From contig CANLUS010000001.1 of the NCBI GenBank assembly GCA_947494325.1, positions 310,001-374,000 of the forward strand: DNA of 64,000 nucleotides. Reading direction: 5' to 3'. Shown here piece after piece: positions 27,855 to 36,811 of this stretch. The notes under the pieces were generated by a model, which was not told the origin of the DNA, ran no database searches, and saw only the letters and a program-made list of their open reading frames with translations. Each line of letters begins with the position of its first letter. The stretch's first letter is position 1. Position numbers and translations under genes: made by a program. The DNA comes from an uncultured Flavobacteriaceae bacterium (GTDB lineage: Bacteria; Bacteroidota; Bacteroidia; Flavobacteriales; Flavobacteriaceae).

Positions 27855-28637
27855 ATGACTTTACAACATAAAGGAATCAATCTTTTTTACACCGATACTG
27901 GCAAAGGTTCGGCGATTGTACTATTACATGGATTTCTTGAAAATCTTACCATGTGGGATACCATTGTACCGCATCTCTCGAAAAGAAATCGGGTTATTTG
28001 TCTTGATTTATTAGGACATGGACAAACCGAATGCCTAGGTTATGTGCATACCATGGAAGCAATGGCCGAGGCAATAAACACTGTTTTGCAATATTTAAAA
28101 ATTAGACGTTCCGTTTTTATTGGTCATTCTATGGGCGGTTATGTAGCCCTCGCTTTCGCGGAAACATTTCCAGATTCGGTAAAAGGACTTTGTTTACTCA
28201 ACTCTACAGCGAGAGCCGATTCTGTCGAAAAACGACAACATAGGGATAGAGCAATAAAGGTTGTAAAACAAAATCACAAAAGTTTTATACGAATGGCCAT
28301 CACCGATTTATTTAGACCTAAAAATAGAGTGATATTTTCGAATGAAGTACGTCGAGTAAAAAAAGAAGCTTTGAAAACACCATTACAAGGTATTGTCGCT
28401 GCCCTTGAAGGCATGAAAATTAGAAATGATCGTGAAGTATTGCTCCATTTTTCTCCTTATAAAAAAATGATGATCCTAGGAAAGAAGGACCCTATATTAG
28501 CATATCCCGATATTCTTGAGCAACTTTTAAATACTGATGTTCGACTGGTGGAGTTACCTGATGGACATATGAGTTATATTGAAAATTTTGAAGAAACTTT
28601 AAAAGCAATTAAATCATTTGTTAAATCTTGTAATTAA
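27855..28637 (+). CDS. alpha/beta-fold hydrolase
   Basis: 260 residues from ATG 27855; upstream in-frame codons lie antisense to brnQ. Oxyanion segment LLHGFLEN near residue 24, nucleophile S92 in GHSMGG, acid Asp in LGKKDPIL and catalytic His in LPDGHMSYIE are all present. No signal peptide. The substrate class (ester, lactone or C-C hydrolase) cannot be told from the sequence. The TlpA-like lipoprotein gene follows 43 nt downstream. Confidence 0.9.
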   Translation: MTLQHKGINLFYTDTGKGSAIVLLHGFLENLTMWDTIVPHLSKRNRVICLDLLGHGQTECLGYVHTMEAMAEAINTVLQYLKIRRSVFIGHSMGGYVALAFAETFPDSVKGLCLLNSTARADSVEKRQHRDRAIKVVKQNHKSFIRMAITDLFRPKNRVIFSNEVRRVKKEALKTPLQGIVAALEGMKIRNDREVLLHFSPYKKMMILGKKDPILAYPDILEQLLNTDVRLVELPDGHMSYIENFEETLKAIKSFVKSCN

Positions 28638-28680
28638 CTCATTATTTTTACGTCAATTTGTCTATCAAAATATTAGTTTT

Positions 28681-29805
28681 ATGAGGACGCTAGTTCAAAT
28701 CCTTTTTTTATTTTTTGTTATTACTTCATGTACAAAAAAAGAACCCAAGACAGTTGAGATCAATGGACACATTTCTCCTGCATCTGCGACGTACCTTATC
28801 TTGCAAAAAGAAACAGATATCGAACGCAAAATAATCGAGGTCATTGACACTATAAAAGTGGACAGACAAGGTGCTTTTCGAGCATTTTATAACATTGAGC
28901 CTTATGTATATTCTCTAAAGTTTCCCAATAAAAAAAGTGTCACACTTGCAATAGGAAAGAATCAAAATATTCGCGTTGACGTTAAAAATTATAATTCTGA
29001 GAATGCTACCATAACTATTTCTGGATCTCAAGATGCAGAAGATTTAGCGGCCTATGAAAACTTTAGAGTTGAATCTTTAGATCGATTGGTCGAATCGGTA
29101 AGACGCAGTATTAAAGAGTTAAAGAAAGATGAAAATCCTGACCTCCAAAAAATTACTGAATTAGGTCAACTTGAGTTGTCTAACTACCACGCACATTTAG
29201 ATGAATTGAACAAGTTTATTAAGAATAACATGGGCGAGACTGTTGGACTTTATGCAACTTCTTTACGATGGAAAGGAGCTAAAAACCTTGGTCTTTTTGA
29301 TTCTATAGCTTCCAATTTTGAAACGAAATATCCAGATCTTGAAATCTCGAAAAAAATACGAGAAAAAGTAACCAGATTGCAACAAACTTCAATAGGAGGG
29401 CGAACTGCTGATATTCTTTTACCATCTATTGATGGAACGGAGCTTAAATTATCTTCTGTGCGTTCAAGATTTATTTTAATCGATTTTTGGGCAAGTTGGT
29501 GCGGTCCATGTCGCAGAGAAAGTGGTAGTTTAAATGATATTTACGCTACTTATGATCGAGCCGATTTCGATATCTACGGGGTGTCTTTGGATGACCAGAA
29601 GCAAAAATGGATAGACGCCATTGAAAAAGACAACCGTATATGGAGCAATGTTTCTTCATTAGAGCGATTCAAAACACCCGCTGCTTATGATTACGCTGTT
29701 ACAGCTTTACCTGATAACTTTTTAATCGATCAAAATAGAACGATTATTGCTAAAAATGTTCACGGAGAAGAATTAGCCAAGCTTCTTGAAACCCTGTTAA
29801 AATAA
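28681..29805 (+). CDS. TlpA-like thiol-disulfide lipoprotein with DUF4369-type N-terminus
   Basis: 374 residues from ATG 28681, which begins a clear lipoprotein signal (FFVITSC, Cys17). The N-terminal part (about 25-125) is a beta domain resembling DUF4369, then a coiled helical linker (about 135-235), then a thioredoxin fold with WCGPC at 273-277. It would reduce disulfides in the cell envelope. Convergent thiL ends 2 nt away. Confidence 0.92.
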   Translation: MRTLVQILFLFFVITSCTKKEPKTVEINGHISPASATYLILQKETDIERKIIEVIDTIKVDRQGAFRAFYNIEPYVYSLKFPNKKSVTLAIGKNQNIRVDVKNYNSENATITISGSQDAEDLAAYENFRVESLDRLVESVRRSIKELKKDENPDLQKITELGQLELSNYHAHLDELNKFIKNNMGETVGLYATSLRWKGAKNLGLFDSIASNFETKYPDLEISKKIREKVTRLQQTSIGGRTADILLPSIDGTELKLSSVRSRFILIDFWASWCGPCRRESGSLNDIYATYDRADFDIYGVSLDDQKQKWIDAIEKDNRIWSNVSSLERFKTPAAYDYAVTALPDNFLIDQNRTIIAKNVHGEELAKLLETLLK

Positions 29806-29807
29806 CT

Positions 29808-30860
29808 TTAATCTTTTTTTAAGAGTGAATTCCAGCCTTGAGCTGTTAATTCTATTTTTTGATTTGCACGTGTTACCAAATACATTCCTTCGTTAGGATC
29901 AGTCATATGACCAATAACCGATAAATTTGGATTCGCCTTTATTTTAGGATAATCATCAGGATCAATTGTAAACAATAATTCATAATCTTCTCCGCCACTC
30001 AAAGCGACCATCGTACTATCTATATTAAACTCTTCACATGTTGAAATAACTTGCTGATCCAAAGGTATTTTATCTTCATATAAATTACACCCAACTTTAC
30101 TTTGCTGACAAATATGTATGATTTCTGATGATAAACCATCACTAATATCAATCATTGCAGTTGGTTTTACATCAAGATCCTTTAATAATTGAGGAATATC
30201 CTGTCGAGCTTCGGGTTTTAATTGTCGTTCAACTAAATAAGTGTAATTATCTAAATCTGGTTGCGCATTTGGATTCGCTTGAAAAACTTGTTTTTCACGC
30301 TCCAAAACTTGCAACCCTAAATAGGCTGCACCTAAATCTCCTGTAGTTACTAGTAAATTTCCTGATTTCGCACCATTTCTATAAACAATATCCTTTGCCT
30401 CGGCCTCACCAATAGCTGTAACGCTAATTAATAATCCTTTCGTTGATGAAGTTGTATCTCCTCCAATAAGATCAACCCCATATGTTTTACAAGCTAGATG
30501 AATACCGGTATATAATTCTTCTATAGCTTCTAACGGAAAACGATTTGACACAGCAATCGAAACCGTAATTTGAGTGGCATTTGCATTCATAGCATACACA
30601 TCTGATAGATTCACCATTACCGCTTTATAACCGAGGTGTTTTAGAGGTACATACGATAAATCAAAATGCACACCTTCTACCAATAAATCAGTCGAGACTA
30701 CTACTTGTTTTTTACCAAATTCTAATACTGCTGCATCATCCCCAACACCTTTCACAGATGATTTGTGCGATAACTTTATCGAATTCGTTAAGTGTTGTAT
30801 CAATCCAAATTCACCTAATTCGGCCAGTGAAGTTCTTTCTTCGTTTTTATCTTTTAACAT
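29808..30860 (-). CDS. thiL: thiamine-phosphate kinase
   Basis: 350 residues; phosphorylates thiamine monophosphate to the diphosphate cofactor. Motifs: ELGEFGLIQHLT, the magnesium/ATP segment GVGDDAAVL, VSTDLLVEGVHF, GYKAVMVNLSDVYAMNA, LIGGDTTSS and MIDISDGLSSE. The C-terminal GGEDYELLFT is intact. It is a single gene diverging from a surface lipoprotein. Confidence 0.96.
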   Translation of the reverse strand: MLKDKNEERTSLAELGEFGLIQHLTNSIKLSHKSSVKGVGDDAAVLEFGKKQVVVSTDLLVEGVHFDLSYVPLKHLGYKAVMVNLSDVYAMNANATQITVSIAVSNRFPLEAIEELYTGIHLACKTYGVDLIGGDTTSSTKGLLISVTAIGEAEAKDIVYRNGAKSGNLLVTTGDLGAAYLGLQVLEREKQVFQANPNAQPDLDNYTYLVERQLKPEARQDIPQLLKDLDVKPTAMIDISDGLSSEIIHICQQSKVGCNLYEDKIPLDQQVISTCEEFNIDSTMVALSGGEDYELLFTIDPDDYPKIKANPNLSVIGHMTDPNEGMYLVTRANQKIELTAQGWNSLLKKD

Positions 30861-30935
30861 ATATGAAAATTATATGAGCGTAAATTATTATGAATCAATA
30901 CTTTACTATTAATGCATGTTATTTTAAATTGTATG

Positions 30936-30943
30936 CAAAATTA
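30936..30943 (-). promoter_or_regulatory. candidate -7 box of thiL
   Basis: CAAAATTA on the plus strand gives a perfect TAATTTTG on the minus strand, 76 nt before the start codon. No clear -33 partner. The rest of the 231-nt divergent gap shows nothing convincing. Confidence 0.3.
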
Positions 30944-31091
30944 CAAAAGCTAAAAGATAAATGATGATAAAAATTCAACTTAATTTGTATAAATCATGTT
31001 TCATCTAATATTATTGTACTACAGTATAATATAAATCGTTTATTTTGTAGTATTGCATGGTTTTTGATGCTACTACATAAATCCAATTATA

Positions 31092-32450
31092 ATGGCTTAT
31101 ATAAAAAAACATTTTTTATTTATTATTTCAATTACGTTGAGTTTTTGCCTTTTAAATTGTTCTTCTTCTGATGATGAGGATCCAGATCCGGTGGTGATTA
31201 CGATTGATGATGAGGATACCGATGGCATTGCGGATGCTGCCGACAATTGCACAACTGTTTCAAATACAAATCAAGCCGATAGTGATGGTGATGGTATGGG
31301 TGATGCTTGCGATACTACTTTTAGTTTTAGCACGCTTCCTTGTTCTGGAGGTATTGCAGGAACGTTTCCTTGTAATGACTATGACTTGTTACTTCATATT
31401 CCGTTAACACTGTTTAATGCAAGTTCGGCAAATGATTCTTGGGGTTGGACAGATCCAACCACAAACAAAGAATATGCTTTAGTAGGTCTAAACAATGGTG
31501 TTGCTTTTGTAGATATTACAAATCCAAATGAAGCTGTCTATTTAGGAAAGTTACCAACTGCTACGGTATCTAGTTCTTGGAGAGATGTTAAAGTATATAA
31601 CAATTATGCTTTTGTAGTGAGTGAAGCTGATAATCATGGGATGCAGATTTTTGATCTAACTAGATTGAGATCTGTAACAAATGCTCCGGCGACCTTCAAT
31701 GCTGACGTCAGATATACAGGCTTTGGTAGTGCACATAATATTGTGATTAATGAAGATTCGGGTTATGCCTATGCTGTTGGAACATCTAGGAGTGGCACAT
31801 TTAGAGGAGGTCCTCTTTTCATAAATGTTCAAGATCCATTAAATCCGATTGATGAAGGAGGTTACGGTGAAGATGCCTATAGCCACGATGCTCAAACGGT
31901 TATTTATAATGGCCCAGATACAGATTATACTGGTAAAGAAATTCTTATCGGAAGTAATGAAAATGAAATCGCTATCGTTGATGTGACAGACAAAGCGGCT
32001 CCGAAAAGAATTTCAACAATTTCATATAGTAATGTAGGATATACGCATCAAGGTTGGTTCACAGAGGATCAACAATTTTTTATTTTGGGTGATGAGCTCG
32101 ATGAAAGCAACTTAGGTTTTAATACGCGTAGTCTTGTTTTTGATTTTTCTGATTTAGACAATCCTTCATTTAAAATGCAATATTCTGGCCCAACATCGGC
32201 CATTGATCATAATGGTTATGTCAAAGGAAATACTTTTTATCTGGCGAACTATACAGCCGGTATTCGCACGATCGATATTTCGAATATTGCAAGTGGAACA
32301 ATGACCGAAATAGGCTTTTTTGATACATTCATTCCGAACAACGATGCTGCTTTTAGTGGCGTTTGGAATGTCTATCCTTATTTTCCCAGCGGAAATATTC
32401 TCATTAGTGATATTAATGGCGGATTATTTATTGTCAAAAAAAGTAATTAA
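31092..32450 (+). CDS. choice-of-anchor B family lipoprotein with a thrombospondin type 3 calcium motif
   Basis: 452 residues with a lipoprotein signal (SFCLLNC, Cys23) and an acidic linker. Residues about 43-75 form a TSP type 3-like calcium motif (DTDGIADAADNC...DSDGDGMGDACD). The rest matches the choice-of-anchor B family: GLNNGVAFVDITNP, GSAHNIVINEDSGYAYAVG, YSHDAQTVIYNGPD, IAIVDVTDKAAP and HQGWFTEDQ, likely a beta-propeller. Surface or outer-membrane location is likely. The repeat lipoprotein follows 5 nt downstream as a probable operon partner. Confidence 0.88.
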   Translation: MAYIKKHFLFIISITLSFCLLNCSSSDDEDPDPVVITIDDEDTDGIADAADNCTTVSNTNQADSDGDGMGDACDTTFSFSTLPCSGGIAGTFPCNDYDLLLHIPLTLFNASSANDSWGWTDPTTNKEYALVGLNNGVAFVDITNPNEAVYLGKLPTATVSSSWRDVKVYNNYAFVVSEADNHGMQIFDLTRLRSVTNAPATFNADVRYTGFGSAHNIVINEDSGYAYAVGTSRSGTFRGGPLFINVQDPLNPIDEGGYGEDAYSHDAQTVIYNGPDTDYTGKEILIGSNENEIAIVDVTDKAAPKRISTISYSNVGYTHQGWFTEDQQFFILGDELDESNLGFNTRSLVFDFSDLDNPSFKMQYSGPTSAIDHNGYVKGNTFYLANYTAGIRTIDISNIASGTMTEIGFFDTFIPNNDAAFSGVWNVYPYFPSGNILISDINGGLFIVKKSN

Positions 32451-32455
32451 ATACC

Positions 32456-33796
32456 ATGGTTAATTTCAATAGGTTTATTCTTACGTTCATTATAGCAGCA
32501 TGTTGCTTAAGTTGTGCTGATAGTGACACAACGATAACACCTGTGACCTTAACGGGAGAAATAGAATGGCAAAAAACCTTTGGAGGCTCTAATGACGATA
32601 TTGCTCAAGGTATTATTGAGACAACTGATGGCGGGTATGCAGTGATCGGATTGACGAAAAGTATTGACGGAGATATTACCGATAAATCTGTTGAAGAAAA
32701 TGATTTTTGGGTATTAAAATTATCTTCAGAAGGGATGGTAGAATGGCAACAAACTTACGGTGGGAGTGGTGACGATAGAGGAAGAGCTATTATTCAAACA
32801 AATGATGGTGGCTATGCCATAACCGGGCCAAGTAAAAGTGCTGATGGAGACGGTTCAAGAAACCAAGGACAACACGACCATTGGATTATAAAACTCGATA
32901 ATCAAGGAAATATTCAATGGGAACGTTCTTATGGTTTCGCAGGTCATGATCATAGTCGTTCGCTTATTCAAACTAATGATGGTGGGTTTTTTATTGGAGG
33001 TTACTTAGATGTTGATGCGTCTGATGGATCAGGAAACGAAACAATTTCAACTAAACATGGTGTCGGAGAGTTTTGGGCTCAAAAATTAGATGCTACTGGT
33101 AATCTCGAGTGGCGGAGATATTTTGGTGGCACCAACAATGATAGAATTTTTAAAGTTCTTGAGGCGCACGATGGCAACTACCTGTTGGTAGGCGCTTCTG
33201 AAAGTGAGGATTTTGATGTTACGGGCAGTAATGGAAGTTATGACTTCTGGGTTGTTAAAATAGACACAAAAGGGGCGATGCTTTGGGAAAAGTCATATGG
33301 CGGATCTGGTATTGATCAAGGCCATGATGCTATAAGGACCAGTGATGGAAATTATATGATTGTTGGAGCTGCTATTAGCGGTGATGGTGATATTTCGAAT
33401 AGCAAGGGAAATTCGGATGCATGGATACTAAAAATTGATGATAATGGTACCCTAATTTGGGAGAAATCCTTTGGTGGATCCGGATTTGATGCAGCATTCG
33501 CGATTGATTATGGTAAAGGAATATTTAGCTCCTATGTGATTGCCGGTAACTCTAAAAGTACTGATGGTGATGCTTCTAAAAACAATGGAGAAAATGATTT
33601 CTGGGTGTTAAAAATAGATAACAATGGAAAGTTACTTTTTGAAAAATCTCTTGGTGGATCAGGATTGGACTTTGCCAACGGTGTTATTGAAACTAGCGAT
33701 CAAAAAATTGTGGTAGTGGGAGAAACTGAAAGCTCTGATCTCGATATTAGCATGAACCATGGCAAAAAAGATATATGGATTGCCAAAATAAAATAA
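32456..33796 (+). CDS. seven-repeat beta-propeller-like surface lipoprotein
   Basis: 446 residues with a lipoprotein signal (ACCLSC, Cys20). From residue 37 to the end it is built of seven repeats of about 57 residues with the pattern W-x-K-x-[FY]-GG-S-x-x-D, then T-x-DGG-Y-x-x-x-G, then DGD, then DFW-x-x-K-[IL]-D-x-x-G. Seven such units suggest a closed seven-bladed propeller. Function unknown; proteins of this type are common on Bacteroidota surfaces. It starts 5 nt after the choice-of-anchor B gene. Confidence 0.88.
   Translation: MVNFNRFILTFIIAACCLSCADSDTTITPVTLTGEIEWQKTFGGSNDDIAQGIIETTDGGYAVIGLTKSIDGDITDKSVEENDFWVLKLSSEGMVEWQQTYGGSGDDRGRAIIQTNDGGYAITGPSKSADGDGSRNQGQHDHWIIKLDNQGNIQWERSYGFAGHDHSRSLIQTNDGGFFIGGYLDVDASDGSGNETISTKHGVGEFWAQKLDATGNLEWRRYFGGTNNDRIFKVLEAHDGNYLLVGASESEDFDVTGSNGSYDFWVVKIDTKGAMLWEKSYGGSGIDQGHDAIRTSDGNYMIVGAAISGDGDISNSKGNSDAWILKIDDNGTLIWEKSFGGSGFDAAFAIDYGKGIFSSYVIAGNSKSTDGDASKNNGENDFWVLKIDNNGKLLFEKSLGGSGLDFANGVIETSDQKIVVVGETESSDLDISMNHGKKDIWIAKIK
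32564..33793 (+). repeat. seven tandem protein-coding repeats of about 57 codons
   Basis: The first Trp-containing strand of successive repeats reads EWQKTFGGS, EWQQTYGGS, QWERSYGFA, EWRRYFGGT, LWEKSYGGS, IWEKSFGGS and LFEKSLGGS. The third unit is longer and the most divergent. DNA-level identity is low, so recombination is not favoured. Confidence 0.85.
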
Positions 33797-33857
33797 CCAA
33801 TTCCGACAACTTTTTCAAAGGTTATATTAGTATTGAAAAATAAATTAAATTGCATCC

Positions 33858-34748
33858 ATGATGCATTCTATTTTAGACAATGCTTTTAAGAAGGCCAAAC
33901 CTATCACAATTAATTGTGACACCAAACTCATTTTATTTAGTGATGTACATAAAGGCGACAATAGCTACGCAGATGATTTCGCTCATAATATGGAAATTTA
34001 CACACATGCAATTAATCAATATTATGATGAAGGATTTACATACATAGAATTAGGTGATGGCATTGAATTATGGGAAAATGATTCTTTCGAACCCATATAT
34101 AAGGCGCATAAAAACGTATTCGAACTTTTAAAGTTGTTTCATGAAAAGGATAGATTGTATCTACTTTGGGGAAACCATGATATGATTTTTAGAGACCCCT
34201 TAGCAGTAGAACGGATGGTTTATAAATTTATCACCCCAAAAAAGATCAAGGAAAAAGAGCAGCTTTTTGATTTGACATTTCATGAAAGTGTGCTACTAGA
34301 AATCGAAAATACGGACAAGAAAATATTTCTAATACACGGACATCAAGCAGATTGGTTAAATTATAAATTTTGGAAGGTAAGTCGCTTTTTTGTACGTTAT
34401 TTTTGGATGCCGTTACAAAAATGGTTTAACGTTAAAGATCCGACGAGTCCAGCTAAAAATTATAAGAATTTAATCAAAGTCGAACGGAAACTCAAAGATT
34501 GGATGCATAAAAACAATAACCAAATGGTAATTGCTGGTCATACGCATCGTCCACGCTTCCCTGAACCTGGAGACTTACCTTATTTTAATGATGGGAGCTG
34601 CGTACATCCTAATTCGATTATTGGATTAGAAATTAAAGATCTAGAAATATCCTTAGTAAAATGGCACACGAGTATTGATGCGAAAGATCAAACAAAAATT
34701 ACGAAAACGGTCTTAGAAGGACCTAAAAGTTTAGATTTATATTTGTAA
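33858..34748 (+). CDS. calcineurin-like metallophosphoesterase (LpxH-like)
   Basis: 296 residues. All five metal motifs are present: FSDVHKGD (D29, H31), LGDGIELW, WGNHDMIF, LIHGHQAD and AGHTHRPRF. The helical insert (LNYKFWKVSRFFVRYFWMPLQKW) resembles the cap of UDP-diacylglucosamine pyrophosphatase-like enzymes, but the specific substrate is not settled. A start at the second ATG (33861) is equally possible. It ends exactly where the convergent J-domain gene ends. Confidence 0.88.
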   Translation: MMHSILDNAFKKAKPITINCDTKLILFSDVHKGDNSYADDFAHNMEIYTHAINQYYDEGFTYIELGDGIELWENDSFEPIYKAHKNVFELLKLFHEKDRLYLLWGNHDMIFRDPLAVERMVYKFITPKKIKEKEQLFDLTFHESVLLEIENTDKKIFLIHGHQADWLNYKFWKVSRFFVRYFWMPLQKWFNVKDPTSPAKNYKNLIKVERKLKDWMHKNNNQMVIAGHTHRPRFPEPGDLPYFNDGSCVHPNSIIGLEIKDLEISLVKWHTSIDAKDQTKITKTVLEGPKSLDLYL

Positions 34749-35507
34749 TTACATCCCTCGTTCTTTTTGAATCTGTTCGTATGCTTTTTGAATTTTTCTA
34801 AACTTCTCTTCGGCACCTTTTTGATACTCTTCCCCTAAATGACGAATTTTATCGGGATGATGTTTCTTTACCATTTTTCGATAGGCTTTTTTCACCTCAT
34901 CATTGCTCGCATCTTTTGTAATCTCCAATATTTTATAAGAACTAAAGGTATCATTCTTTGTATAAAACATAGCTTTAATAGATTCGAAATCTCTATTACT
35001 TATGTATAAATACACGGATATTTTTCGAATGGATTCAATTTCTAATGATCCAACTAGTCCATCCGCCTTAGCTATACCGAATAAAAAATGAAGCAATTGT
35101 AATCGCGAGGCATGATCCATATGTTGCCGAATTTGAATACAGACTTGTCGTGCTGAAATGTCATTTTTCTTTATAATCCCACTAAATAACCTAAATGCTT
35201 TATTTGCTCGAGATGCGCCGAACATATTTACAAAACTTTGACGCACAAAATCTAATTCACGGCGATCTACATTACCATCGGCCTTTATTACAATAGCCGC
35301 CAAGATTAGCAAACTTACCTCAAAATCTCCTGATTTTGTCGTTGTTGCTCTAGGTTTTCCCTCAGGAATTCGCTGTTGATACCCTTTAATATCTCCTTCT
35401 GTAAAACCATCGATAAAACTTCCTACTACGAAGCCTAAAATTCCGCCAATAGGCCCACCAAAAGACCATCCTAAACTAGCTCCTAACCATTTCGCAAAAT
35501 TTGCCAT
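34749..35507 (-). CDS. TerB-like / C-terminal J-domain protein (DjlA-like)
   Basis: 252 residues. The N-terminus is Gly-rich and hydrophobic ([22 protein letters not shown]), possibly membrane-associating. A TerB-like helical domain (about 60-170) follows, then a C-terminal J domain (about 190-252) with the HPD motif in KKHHPDK. It would stimulate DnaK ATPase at specific sites; DjlA is the closest known architecture. Confidence 0.88.
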   Translation of the reverse strand: MANFAKWLGASLGWSFGGPIGGILGFVVGSFIDGFTEGDIKGYQQRIPEGKPRATTTKSGDFEVSLLILAAIVIKADGNVDRRELDFVRQSFVNMFGASRANKAFRLFSGIIKKNDISARQVCIQIRQHMDHASRLQLLHFLFGIAKADGLVGSLEIESIRKISVYLYISNRDFESIKAMFYTKNDTFSSYKILEITKDASNDEVKKAYRKMVKKHHPDKIRHLGEEYQKGAEEKFRKIQKAYEQIQKERGM

Positions 35508-35533
35508 AAACTTTAATCTATTCTAATAAAATC

Positions 35534-35541
35534 CAAATATA
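35534..35541 (-). promoter_or_regulatory. candidate -7 box of the J-domain gene
   Basis: CAAATATA on the plus strand gives a perfect TATATTTG on the minus strand, 27 nt before the start codon. Confidence 0.4.
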
Positions 35542-35560
35542 CATTTATTGTAATTATATG

Positions 35561-35568
35561 TATCTTTG
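35561..35568 (+). promoter_or_regulatory. candidate -7 box of the bacilliredoxin gene
   Basis: A perfect TATCTTTG, 32 nt before ATG 35600. It falls inside the longer open frame that begins at 35558, supporting the later start. Confidence 0.45.
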
Positions 35569-35599
35569 TCGTCTAATTTGTTACTTAAAAAATATAAAT

Positions 35600-36010
35600 A
35601 TGTATCCAGAAGAAATAGTAAAACCAATGAAAGCAGAGCTTGTAAACGCTGGCTTTCAAGAATTAAATACGGCAACTGATGTTGACAATATACTTGGACA
35701 AACCGGAACTACTTTAGTAATGATTAATTCGGTTTGTGGATGTGCAGCTGGTACAGCTAGACCAGGTACTATCATGTCATTACAAGGCGATAAAAAACCT
35801 TCGAATCTTACCACTGTTTTTGCAGGTGTAGATAGAGAAGCAGTAGATAAGGCTCGTGAACACATGATCCCTTTTCCTCCATCTTCGCCGGCAGTTGCGT
35901 TGTTTAAAGATGGTGAATTGGTACACATGTTAGAACGTCACCATATAGAGGGAAGAACAGCTGAGATGATTGCAGAAAATTTATCAGAAGCTTATCAAGA
36001 ATTCTGTTAA
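35600..36010 (+). CDS. BrxA/BrxB-family bacilliredoxin
   Basis: 136 residues from ATG 35600, matching the family start [10 protein letters not shown]. The CGC active site is at 46-48 ([14 protein letters not shown]). Family members reduce protein-bacillithiol mixed disulfides or act as thiol-disulfide isomerases in the cytoplasm. Whether this organism makes bacillithiol is not shown by the window. A strong terminator follows the stop. Confidence 0.93.
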   Translation: MYPEEIVKPMKAELVNAGFQELNTATDVDNILGQTGTTLVMINSVCGCAAGTARPGTIMSLQGDKKPSNLTTVFAGVDREAVDKAREHMIPFPPSSPAVALFKDGELVHMLERHHIEGRTAEMIAENLSEAYQEFC

Positions 36011-36034
36011 AGAATTGAAAGAAATAATAGAAAG

Positions 36035-36063
36035 AAATCCTCTAAGTTTTTAGAGGATTTTTT
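36035..36063 (+). terminator. intrinsic terminator after the bacilliredoxin gene
   Basis: An 11-bp perfect stem (AAATCCTCTAA at 36035-36045, complement at 36050-36060), a GTTT loop and a run of T through 36063. The next gene starts 11 nt later. Confidence 0.9.
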
Positions 36064-36073
36064 ATTTTGCAGT

Positions 36074-36733
36074 ATGAACGAATCTTTGCTAATAGAAAAA
36101 ACAATTGCCTTTGTAAAAGAAACACTTCACGGTGCCGAAGGTGGCCATGACTGGTTTCACATTCACAGAGTGTTTTTAAATGCTAAACTCATTGCGAAAA
36201 ATGAGAATGTGAATGACCTTATAGTTGCTTTAGGAGCCCTCTTACATGATATTGCCGATGCTAAATTTTATGATGGCGATGAAACCATCGGCCCTAAAAA
36301 GGCTGCTGAATTTTTACTTTCGCTTAATGTGGATAGTGCTATAATCGAACATGTTATCAAAATAATTGAACATATTTCTTTTAAGAACAGTCTCTCTACG
36401 AGAGGTAAAAAATTTACGTCTAAAGAATTAGATGTCATTCAGGATGCTGACAGATTAGATGCTATTGGTGCTATTGGAATTGCGAGATGTTTTAATTATG
36501 GAGGCTTTAAAAATAGAGAAATTCATAATCCAGATATTCAACCAAATTTGAACATGTCAAAAGAAGAATATAAAAATTCAACTGCTCCTACCATTAACCA
36601 TTTTTATGAAAAATTACTACTACTAAAAGATAAAATGAACACCAAAACTGGACAACGAATTGCTGCAAATAGACATAAATTTATGCAACAATATTTGGAT
36701 CAGTTTTATGCAGAATGGGATGGAATTAAGTGA
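36074..36733 (+). CDS. HD-domain metal-dependent phosphohydrolase
   Basis: 219 residues. HD motifs: HDWFHIHRV near residue 25, ALLHDIADAKF with the HD pair, and DADRLDAIGAIGIAR. This matches the small YedJ/YpgQ-type HD hydrolases. Substrate unknown, probably a nucleotide-like phosphate. Cytoplasmic. It converges with the GumN/TraB operon over a hairpin. Confidence 0.9.
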   Translation: MNESLLIEKTIAFVKETLHGAEGGHDWFHIHRVFLNAKLIAKNENVNDLIVALGALLHDIADAKFYDGDETIGPKKAAEFLLSLNVDSAIIEHVIKIIEHISFKNSLSTRGKKFTSKELDVIQDADRLDAIGAIGIARCFNYGGFKNREIHNPDIQPNLNMSKEEYKNSTAPTINHFYEKLLLLKDKMNTKTGQRIAANRHKFMQQYLDQFYAEWDGIK

Positions 36734-36745
36734 CCAACAAAAACA

Positions 36746-36781
36746 TCAAAAGTTCAAAAGATATAATCCTTGAACTTTTGA
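36746..36781. terminator. hairpin between convergent genes, probable terminator
   Basis: A perfect 12-bp stem, TCAAAAGTTCAA at 36746-36757 and its complement at 36770-36781, with a 12-nt loop. The minus-strand exit is T-rich, so it probably stops the leftward operon; the rightward exit is only moderately T-rich. Confidence 0.6.
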
Positions 36782-36811
36782 CATTTGTTAAAGTTTAACA
36801 CTCGATGTGAA

